Assembly (NCBI GenBank): GCA_964587525.1
Contig: CAZPLZ010000021.1
Span: forward strand, 1-25,126
Direction of reading: 5' to 3'
Length of the DNA: 25,126 bases
Source: CAZPLZ01 sp964587525
GTDB lineage: Bacteria > Oederibacteriota > CAKKQC01
Shown here: in pieces, positions 13,512 to 19,938 of the stretch
Position numbering within the stretch: position 1 is the stretch's first letter
How the letters are laid out: each line of letters opens with the position of its first letter
The notes under the pieces: generated by a model
Told to the model about the DNA's origin: nothing
What the model saw: only the letters and a program-made list of their open reading frames with translations
Databases searched by the model: none
Translations under genes and position numbers: made by a program

Positions 13512-14624
13512 TTATATAGAAACAGGTGCCGCGGCGTAACGCTCCGCCGCCAGAATGGTCCCTCCCCCCAGCACCTCGTCTCCCCGGTAGAAGACCGCCG
13601 CCTGCCCAGGCGTGACCGAGCGCTGGGGAGACGCGAACCGCACACGCGCGCGCCCCTCAGCCAGTGGCTCCACCACACAGGCGACGCCAGCGTGCCGCGA
13701 GCGAATCTTCACCTCGATCCCGTCCTCCGGCCACGCTGGGCTGATCAGGTTGATGCGGTCCACGAGACACCCTGGGGCATAGAGCTCCTCCTCCGGTCCA
13801 ACCACGACCGTGTTGGTCAAAGGCTCCAACGCGATCACATGCAGCGGCGAACCCGTGGAAAGCCCAAGCCCCCGGCGCTGGCCAATCGTGAACAGATGCA
13901 GCCCTTGATGCTGTCCCAGCACTCGACCTTTAAAGTCCATGATGTCGCCAGGGCGAGAGCCCAGATGGCGGTTCAGAAACCCCTGGGTGTCGCCATCCGG
14001 AATGAAGCAAATCTCCTGACTGTCCGGCTTGTCCGCCACCGCCAGCCTCATCTCCCGCGCCCGAGTGCGCACCGCCTCTTTCCTCATGTCAGCGAGCGGA
14101 AAGCGCACATGCAAAAGTTGCTCGCGGCTGACCCCGTGCAGGAAATATGTCTGGTCGCGCTGCACATCCGCCGGCTTCAGGAGCCTGACCCCCGCGGGTC
14201 CATGCTGCAGTTTCGCATAATGGCCCGTGGCCACCGTATCAGCACCCACGCCCCAAGCGTGCTCCAGCAGGGCGCCAAACTTCACCATGTGGTTGCAGGG
14301 CGCACAGGGGACTGGCGTTACGCCGTTCGCATACGCCTGAATGAACGGATCGATCACGTCGCGGCGGAACGATTCCTTGACATTCAGGACGTAATGGGGA
14401 ATCCCCAGCACCTGCGCGGCACGGCGCGCATCGTCCACATCGCGTGCCGTGCAGCAGCGTTGCCCCTGCAGAAGGTCCGGGTGCTCGCTCCCATCCTCCG
14501 CGCAGGGGGTCACCCGCAGGGTGATCCCGATGACCTCGTACCCCCCTTCAAGGAGCAATGCGGCGGCAACAGAAGAATCCACACCCCCGCTCATCGCCGC
14601 GACAATTCGCTCTCGCTCTGGCAC
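13512..14624 (-). CDS. mnmA: tRNA-specific 2-thiouridylase MnmA
   Basis: This 370-residue protein has the PP-loop SGGVDSS (12-18), the first catalytic Cys110 in PCAPCNHMVKFG, and the second, Cys206, in DSQEICFIPDGD. The C-terminal domains show FTIGQRRGLG and the final GEVLGGG-like turn. It adds sulfur to C2 of U34 in tRNA-Lys, -Glu and -Gln, using persulfide from a cysteine desulfurase; that desulfurase is encoded two genes upstream. The start is GTG 14624, 3 nt after the iscU stop, so the set is one transcription unit. Confidence 0.95.
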   Translation of the reverse strand: MPERERIVAAMSGGVDSSVAAALLLEGGYEVIGITLRVTPCAEDGSEHPDLLQGQRCCTARDVDDARRAAQVLGIPHYVLNVKESFRRDVIDPFIQAYANGVTPVPCAPCNHMVKFGALLEHAWGVGADTVATGHYAKLQHGPAGVRLLKPADVQRDQTYFLHGVSREQLLHVRFPLADMRKEAVRTRAREMRLAVADKPDSQEICFIPDGDTQGFLNRHLGSRPGDIMDFKGRVLGQHQGLHLFTIGQRRGLGLSTGSPLHVIALEPLTNTVVVGPEEELYAPGCLVDRINLISPAWPEDGIEVKIRSRHAGVACVVEPLAEGRARVRFASPQRSVTPGQAAVFYRGDEVLGGGTILAAERYAAAPVSI

Positions 14625-14627
14625 TTT

Positions 14628-15005
14628 TTACTTCAGGCGGGGCGGTTTGGAATTGCTCAACGCGGCTTGCATGGCCTGCTCGGCGAGCACGGAACAGTGC
14701 ACCTTCTCTGGCGGCATTCCTCCCAGCGCGTCGGCGACCTGCTGATTGGTGACCGCAAGCGCCTCCGGGACCGTCTTGCCCTTGATCATCTCGGTGAGCA
14801 TGCTGCCAGCCGCAATCGCCGCGGCACAGCCCAGGGTCATGAATCTCGCCTCCTGAATCCGTCCACCCTCGATCTTGAGGAAGAGCCGCATGAGATCCCC
14901 ACAGGTGTGATTCGAGGAATCCCCAACGGCGGTGGCACCGGCCAGCTCACCCACATTGCGCGGGTGGTGAAAGTGATCGAGCAACGTCTCACTGTACACC
15001 GGCAT
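14628..15005 (-). CDS. iscU: Fe-S cluster scaffold protein, IscU/NifU N-terminal type
   Basis: This 125-residue protein has the three cluster ligands Cys35 (NHTCGDLM), Cys60 (TLGCAAAIAAGS) and Cys104 (VHCSVLAEQA). Asp37, which favours cluster release, is also present. It assembles Fe-S clusters from sulfur supplied by the desulfurase encoded just upstream. The two genes overlap by 17 nt, indicating coupled translation. The C-terminal Nfu and ferredoxin parts of full NifU are absent, so it is the short IscU/NifU-N form. No hscA, hscB or iscA lies nearby. Confidence 0.92.
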   Translation of the reverse strand: MPVYSETLLDHFHHPRNVGELAGATAVGDSSNHTCGDLMRLFLKIEGGRIQEARFMTLGCAAAIAAGSMLTEMIKGKTVPEALAVTNQQVADALGGMPPEKVHCSVLAEQAMQAALSNSKPPRLK

Positions 15006-16206
15006 GCGTGCGCTCCTTCGGCTTCCCTCTCATGAAATCCTCATAGGTCGGAGACATGCTGCGCAGACGTTTGATAACTTTCGAAAGAATCTCAAGCACG
15101 TCCGCCACGTCCTGCTCCGTGTTGGCAGTCCCCAGGCTGAACCGCAGAGAGCTGTGCGCGCGGGCTGAGTCAAACCCCATTGCGGTGAGCACATGGGAAG
15201 GCTCGAGCGAGCCTGAGCTGCAGGCCGATCCGGTGGAACAGGCCACCCCCTGTAGGTCCAGGCTCATCATCATGGCCTCGCCTTCCACGAAATCAATGCT
15301 GATGTTGACATGATTCGGAAGCCGAAGCGTGGGATGTCCGTTCAACCGACAGTGCTCGATCTTCTCGAAGATCCCCCGCTCAAGGCGGTCGCGCAAGGCC
15401 TGCACATGTTTGACGCGCTCTCCCATTTCCTGTTGAGCCAGCTCCGCCGCCGCGCCCAGCCCAACGATCCCAGGCACATTGAGTGTGCCGGAGCGCTTGC
15501 CGCCTTCCTGCTCGCCGCCGTGCAGGAGCGGCGTCAGCCTCGCACCGCGCCGCACGTAGAGCGCACCCGCTCCCTTCGGACCATAAAATTTATGGCCTGA
15601 CAACGACAGGTAATCCACCCCCAGGGCCTTTACGTCCACGGGGATCCGGCCCACCGCCTGGGTAGCGTCCGTATGTGTCGCCGCGCCATGCTCCCGAGCC
15701 AGGCGGGCGATCTCAGCCACCGGCTCGACGGTGCCAACCTCGTTGTTGGCCAGCATGACCGACACCAGGGCGGTTTTTTCACTCAGAGCTTTCTTCACCT
15801 CAGCTTGGTCCAGCAACGCCTGCTCATCCGCCCTCGCGTACGTGACCTTCCAGCCGTGCTTTTCCATGTACCGGGACGCTTCCAGCACGCAGGGATGCTC
15901 GATGGTGGTCGTGACCAGATGCTGGCCCTTGGCTTTGTGCGACTCCAGCGCCCCCTTGATCACGAGGTTGTTGGATTCTGTCGCGCCGCTGGTGAAGATG
16001 ATCTCCTCCGGCTGAGCGCCGATGAGGGCCGCCACCTGCACGCGGGCCTCCTCGACCAGCCTGCGCGCCTGCTGCCCAAACCCGTGAGCGCTGGAGGCGT
16101 TGCCCCACACCTCGCACAGGACAGGCTGCATGGCGGCGAACACCTCCGGCGCCATCGGGGTGGTCGCGGCACAGTCCATGTAGATTACCCGCTTGTCCTT
16201 TGTCAT
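14989..16206 (-). CDS. iscS: Cysteine desulfurase (IscS/NifS class I)
   Basis: This 405-residue PLP enzyme has His104 (TTIEHPCVLEA), the PLP lysine Lys206 in SGHKFYGPKGAGALY, and the mobile-loop catalytic Cys329 in STGSACSSGSLEPSHVL. It converts cysteine to alanine and passes on the persulfide sulfur. In this cluster the likely acceptors are IscU, MnmA and possibly the LarE-type protein. The start codon overlaps the larE stop by 4 nt (ATGA) and the stop overlaps iscU by 17 nt. The ~25-residue tail after the conserved domain is basic. Confidence 0.94.
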   Translation of the reverse strand: MTKDKRVIYMDCAATTPMAPEVFAAMQPVLCEVWGNASSAHGFGQQARRLVEEARVQVAALIGAQPEEIIFTSGATESNNLVIKGALESHKAKGQHLVTTTIEHPCVLEASRYMEKHGWKVTYARADEQALLDQAEVKKALSEKTALVSVMLANNEVGTVEPVAEIARLAREHGAATHTDATQAVGRIPVDVKALGVDYLSLSGHKFYGPKGAGALYVRRGARLTPLLHGGEQEGGKRSGTLNVPGIVGLGAAAELAQQEMGERVKHVQALRDRLERGIFEKIEHCRLNGHPTLRLPNHVNISIDFVEGEAMMMSLDLQGVACSTGSACSSGSLEPSHVLTAMGFDSARAHSSLRFSLGTANTEQDVADVLEILSKVIKRLRSMSPTYEDFMRGKPKERTHAGVQ

Positions 16207-17018
16207 ATGGCTGCTTGCTTGACCAGCGACCCGCGCCGGTACCCCTCCCGGTCCACCGTGACGGTCTGATACCCCAGCTCCATAAGAGCCGCGCTCAGCC
16301 GCGGAAAGGCCCGGTCCACATCGGGCAACCGCTCCGGCTCCACCTCGATGCGCGCCCCGGCACCGAGATGGCGCACCCTAAGATTCAGAAGTCCTGGCAT
16401 GACCGCACGAACGCGCCGCTCGGCCTCTGCCACCATGCGGACCACCTCCGGCGTCACGCGGATGCCAAATGCAACACGGGATGACAGGCAGGGATTCGCC
16501 GGCTTGTCCCACACGGGCAAGCCCAGCGCCTGCGCCAGCTCCCGCACCTCGGCCTTGCGGAGCCCTGCCTCGCGCAGCGGGCTACGGATCCCGCGCTCCC
16601 TCCCCGCCTGCTGGCCTGGCCGGTAGTCGCCGAGGTCATCGAGATGAAACCCGTCCGCGATCACCGCGTAGCCTTCCTCACGAGCTAGCGTGAACAGCCG
16701 CGTGTAGAGCTCCTGCTTGCAGAAATAGCAGCGGTTGAGCTGGTTGGCTGTGTAGTCCTCATTCTCGAACTCACGGGTCTGACACTCCCGCAGGCGAGCA
16801 CCCATAGCCCGTGCAGCTTCACGTGCCTGCGCTAAATCCTCGGTCGCCAGGCTCGGAGACACTCCAATGACCCCGAGCGCCCGGTCTCCCAACTCCTCGG
16901 AGGCCATCTTGAGGACCAGGGCAGAATCCACCCCTCCCGAATAGGCCACCAGGACGCTGCCCATCTCACGGAGAAGGGCGCGCAGGTGACTGATTTTGGA
17001 TTGGAGTTCGCCGTCCAT
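16203..17018 (-). CDS. larE: LarE-type ATP-dependent sulfur-transfer PP-loop protein
   Basis: This 271-residue protein has SGGVDSALVLK (PP-loop, 27-32). It also has NRCYFCKQELY and PCLSSRVAFGIRVTP; Cys177 corresponds to the sacrificial Cys of Lactobacillus LarE. LarE sulfurates the nicotinate-derived cofactor of lactate racemase, but no larA, larB or larC is present. Here it heads a desulfurase-IscU-MnmA operon. ATG 17018 is chosen over ATG 17033 because AGGGG lies 7 nt before it. Family members outside lar clusters have unproven substrates, so the reaction is uncertain while the family is secure. Confidence 0.88.
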   Translation of the reverse strand: MDGELQSKISHLRALLREMGSVLVAYSGGVDSALVLKMASEELGDRALGVIGVSPSLATEDLAQAREAARAMGARLRECQTREFENEDYTANQLNRCYFCKQELYTRLFTLAREEGYAVIADGFHLDDLGDYRPGQQAGRERGIRSPLREAGLRKAEVRELAQALGLPVWDKPANPCLSSRVAFGIRVTPEVVRMVAEAERRVRAVMPGLLNLRVRHLGAGARIEVEPERLPDVDRAFPRLSAALMELGYQTVTVDREGYRRGSLVKQAAI

Positions 17019-17067
17019 TAAAATTCCCCTCATTTCACTATATCAGGCGCCTTAAGAATAATTTACA

Positions 17068-17108
17068 TGCTAAATTTTAAAAATTGCTTGACAAATTAAT
17101 TTTTAGCA
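17068..17108 (+). promoter_or_regulatory. vapBC promoter with flanking inverted repeat (possible autoregulatory operator)
   Basis: A perfect TTGACA (17088-17093) lies 30 nt before the vapB ATG; a good -10 is not clear. TGCTAAA (17068-17074) and TTTAGCA (17102-17108) form an inverted repeat that brackets the -35. VapBC complexes usually bind such inverted repeats at their own promoter. The stretch is strikingly AT-rich compared with the rest of the window. Confidence 0.5.
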
Positions 17109-17122
17109 GTCACACTGAAAGC

Positions 17123-17350
17123 ATGAAAACCACCCTAACCGAGAGAGGACAGACCGCCGTCCCGGCTAGGATCCGAAAGCGTTTTGGACTCAAGCCCGGC
17201 CAGAAGCTGGAGTGGGTTGAAGATGGGAAGGTCATCTACGTTCTGCCAGTTCCGGACGATCCGATCCGTGCTTTTCGGGGCTCATCCAAAGGGGTCAGGT
17301 TGACGGAAGCCCTGCTCCAGTCCCGCCGAGAGGATGCCCGAAAAATCTAG
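17123..17350 (+). CDS. vapB: AbrB/MazE-fold antitoxin, VapB type
   Basis: This 75-residue protein starts MKTTLTERGQTAVPARIRKRFGLKPGQKLEWVEDG, a classic swapped-hairpin AbrB DNA-binding domain. The C-terminus (PVPDDPIRAFRGSSKGV) is the toxin-neutralising tail. ATG 17123 is preferred over an upstream start that would add non-conserved residues and cover the promoter. The stop overlaps vapC by 17 nt. It should bind its own promoter, probably the inverted repeat just upstream. Confidence 0.92.
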   Translation: MKTTLTERGQTAVPARIRKRFGLKPGQKLEWVEDGKVIYVLPVPDDPIRAFRGSSKGVRLTEALLQSRREDARKI

Positions 17351-17753
17351 GTCTTGGGTTCTCGACACTTCAGCCCTCTTCTGCCTTAAAAAGGATGAAT
17401 TAGGCGCCAACACAGTGGAGCGGCTGCTGAGGGAAGAGGGCACCAAGGGACGTGTCTACATCTCCTTCATGTCCCTGATGGAATATGTCTATATCCTTCA
17501 GCAGGAGCAAGGGGAAGCCGCGGCACGAAAAGGCTTTCTAGAAGAATTGAAACAGCTCCCACTGCATGTCGTTGAGAGCGATGAGCCGCTTTCTCTTGCG
17601 GCGGCGCGCATAAAAGCTACAACGAAACTTTCGGTTGCCGACGCCTGGATCGCGGCAACAGCCGAGCGGCTTCAGGCTGAGCTGGTGCACAAGGACCCAG
17701 AATTCGAATCTTTACAGGGCCAGATTAAGCTCCAGGCGCTTCCCTTAAAATAA
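17334..17753 (+). CDS. vapC: PIN-domain ribonuclease toxin, VapC type
   Basis: This 139-residue PIN domain has all four acidic residues in place: Asp11 (VLDTSAL), Glu50 (SLMEYVY), Asp103 (LSVADAWIAATA) and Asp121 (HKDPEFE). The toxin is therefore predicted to be intact as a Mg-dependent RNase. GAGAGG abuts the ATG within the end of vapB. It is convergent with the PP-loop gene, 3 nt apart. The pair is on the opposite strand to the flanking genes and sits between the two PP-loop/sulfur gene groups. Confidence 0.92.
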   Translation: MPEKSRSWVLDTSALFCLKKDELGANTVERLLREEGTKGRVYISFMSLMEYVYILQQEQGEAAARKGFLEELKQLPLHVVESDEPLSLAAARIKATTKLSVADAWIAATAERLQAELVHKDPEFESLQGQIKLQALPLK

Positions 17754-17756
17754 ACA

Positions 17757-18755
17757 TCAGACCCGGATGGCGCCGACACTCTCCGGTTCTGAAGGAGAGG
17801 CGAAGAGCAGCTCCGGTTCGCCGGTCTTTCCCAGCTTGGCTTCCACCTGGACGGTCCCGTCCGCCGGGCGGTCGGAATAGCGCGCCACGATCGCCGCGAC
17901 GGCGCGCCGCTGCTCCGAGGACAAGTCGCCGAGGCCCAGCGCCACCGGTCCCACACAGTTCACCGGCATGAACTTCCACTCATCGTCCCGCTGGAGGGAT
18001 TCGAGATGGAAATTGTCATCCTCGTTGCGACCGACCACGGCGAAGACCTTCTCGTTGAACCGGAAATACCGGCCATATTTAATGACCTGCGCAAGGTGAA
18101 CCGTGAGGCCGCCGGTGTGTTTGAGCACATCCCGCAGCCGGTCAGAGTAGGCCGGGTCCGTGAGCAGGCAGCCACCCGCGGGCGTCGGCGGATCCTCCAC
18201 GCCGTAGTTCTTCGCCATCGCGAACTGCTCCTTCCGCGAGCGCCCTTGAATCGCGCACAGCTTGTCCCGGTCCACCCAGCCCTTGATCTCGGGAATCGTC
18301 GGCGGCAGCAGACGCGCGGAGAGGGGGCGCAGGAGCAGCCCCTCCAGGCCACTTTCACGTTCCACGCTCTGCATGGCTCGCCAGTGCTGCGACAGCGGGC
18401 GTTGTCCCAGCACTTCGCCGGTGATGATAAACTTCGCCCCGGTGTCATCCATATACCCCTTGACCTTGTTCAGCATGAGAATCCGGCAGTCGATACACGG
18501 GTTCATGTTCTTCCCCCAGCCGTGTTTGGGTTTGGCCACCATGTCCAAGTACTCCTGCCCGATGTGGATCACCTTGAGGCTGAACTTCTGAGAGTCCGCA
18601 ATCTTGGTGGCGTCCCCACAGGAGGATCCCTTCGAGCCGGTTTGGCAGAAGGCGGTCTGAAAATTGAACGCCAGGACTTCGATCCCCTGCTCCTGAATCA
18701 CCTTGACGGCGAGACACGAATCCAGGCCTCCTGAGAGCAACGCGATGGCTTTCAT
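17757..18755 (-). CDS. Cys-rich PP-loop ATPase, putative tRNA thiolation enzyme
   Basis: The product is 332 residues from ATG 18755. It has LLSGGLDS (PP-loop, 8-13), NPCIDCRILMLNK with a C-x-x-C at 87-90, ITGEVLGQRPLSQ, RPLSARLLPPT, GRSRKEQ and PAGGCLLTD (Cys196), with further Cys at 37 and 46. I recognise the family: it is often annotated as ThiI/MnmA-like 'thiouridylase' in thermophilic and anaerobic bacteria. Its substrate is not established. The CIDC pair and Cys196 could carry an Fe-S cluster or a persulfide. Its partner genes upstream are HD-GYP and TPR proteins, with a 28-nt gap. Confidence 0.82.
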   Translation of the reverse strand: MKAIALLSGGLDSCLAVKVIQEQGIEVLAFNFQTAFCQTGSKGSSCGDATKIADSQKFSLKVIHIGQEYLDMVAKPKHGWGKNMNPCIDCRILMLNKVKGYMDDTGAKFIITGEVLGQRPLSQHWRAMQSVERESGLEGLLLRPLSARLLPPTIPEIKGWVDRDKLCAIQGRSRKEQFAMAKNYGVEDPPTPAGGCLLTDPAYSDRLRDVLKHTGGLTVHLAQVIKYGRYFRFNEKVFAVVGRNEDDNFHLESLQRDDEWKFMPVNCVGPVALGLGDLSSEQRRAVAAIVARYSDRPADGTVQVEAKLGKTGEPELLFASPSEPESVGAIRV

Positions 18756-18783
18756 GATTTGCTTTAAGTATAGCCGAATGTTG

Positions 18784-19938
18784 CTACCGTGACGCTCGCC
18801 CCCCACTGTTGCTGCGCACCGTAAAGCGGTCCTTAAGCTCCTGCTCAAAGTACTTCATAAACGCCTTCACGCACTGAGGGTCGAAGTGGGTTCCGCTGCC
18901 CTCACGGATGACTTTAAGGGCCTGATCGATCGACATCGGCTCCCGGTAATGGCGCTTGGAGGTGATGGCGTCAAACACATCCGCCACCGCCAGAATACGG
19001 GCCACCAAGGGGATCCGCTTCCCCTTCAGGCCATCGGGATACCCCGAGCCGTCCATCCGCTCATGGTGCCCCGCCGACTCCTCAGGCAGGCCTGCCAGCT
19101 CGGGCGGCAGCTTGATGTTCCGCACAATGACGCGGGTGTACGCGGCGTGCTGCTCGATGATCTTGCGTTCCTCCTTCGTCAGGTGGTCGCTTGTGCTCTT
19201 GAGCACCGCATCCGGCGTGTTGATCTTTCCCATGTCGTGCAGTGTGCCCGCGATGCGGATGCGCTCGAGCTGCTGGTGGTCCAGGCCCAACGCGCGCCCG
19301 ATGCCAATGGCGTACTCGGTCACGCGTTGCGTATGACCAGCGGTCATCGAATCCCGGGCGTCGAGTGCGGCAGCCATCGTGGTGATGAAGCTCTCGAACA
19401 TCTGCCTCTGCTCCTCGACGAGCCGCACGTTAATGATGGCGATCGCAGCCTGGGACGCGATGGCGGAAAGCAGCTCTTCGTCCTCGCGGGTGAACGCTGA
19501 GGCCGTTTTTTTATTGATAACCTGGATCACCCCGATCCGCCGTCCCTGCGGGTCCACCATCGGGGCCGCCAGCACACTCTTGGTGCGATATCCAGTTTTC
19601 CGGTCAATCTCGGGGTTGAACCGGTCGTCCCGGTGGGCATCTGGCACATTGAGGATCTGCCCGGTGCGGGCGACGAAACCGGCCAGGCCCCTTTGAACCG
19701 GGACCCGGATTTCCTTGATCTCCAAGTCCAGCGCCACCACCGAGTAGAGCTCCTGCCTCTCGTGGTCGATCAGAAACACGCTGCCGCGGTCGGCGTGGAG
19801 CAACGCGACCAGCTCAGGCACCATCTGCGAAGCGACCAGTTGTTTTAAATCCTTGATCGAGGCCAGGGCGCGCCCCAGGTGCAACACCGCCTCCAGCGTC
19901 TGGGTTTTGAGGCGCAGGGCCTCTTCGGTCTTCTTCAA
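18784..19938 (-). CDS. GAF plus HD-GYP domain protein (predicted c-di-GMP phosphodiesterase)
   Basis: The product is 384 residues from TTG 19938. A short coiled coil is followed by a GAF domain (about 20-180, with ADRGSVFLID and SVLAAPMVD) and an HD-GYP domain. The HD-GYP domain has AGHTQRVTEYA, LHDMGKI, the hallmark HHERMDGSGYPDG and ILAVADVFDA. All metal ligands and the GYP motif are present, so hydrolysis of cyclic di-GMP (or a related dinucleotide) is plausible. The TTG overlaps the TGA of the TPR gene (TTGA) with GCGGGGATA before it; upstream starts would run deep into that gene. No transmembrane helix is seen. Confidence 0.88.
   Translation of the reverse strand: MKKTEEALRLKTQTLEAVLHLGRALASIKDLKQLVASQMVPELVALLHADRGSVFLIDHERQELYSVVALDLEIKEIRVPVQRGLAGFVARTGQILNVPDAHRDDRFNPEIDRKTGYRTKSVLAAPMVDPQGRRIGVIQVINKKTASAFTREDEELLSAIASQAAIAIINVRLVEEQRQMFESFITTMAAALDARDSMTAGHTQRVTEYAIGIGRALGLDHQQLERIRIAGTLHDMGKINTPDAVLKSTSDHLTKEERKIIEQHAAYTRVIVRNIKLPPELAGLPEESAGHHERMDGSGYPDGLKGKRIPLVARILAVADVFDAITSKRHYREPMSIDQALKVIREGSGTHFDPQCVKAFMKYFEQELKDRFTVRSNSGGRASR

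Noticed and set aside
13476..15035. 519-codon open frame on the + strand
   Set aside because: It lies antisense to mnmA and iscU, whose catalytic residues are all present; long antisense frames are expected in GC-rich DNA.
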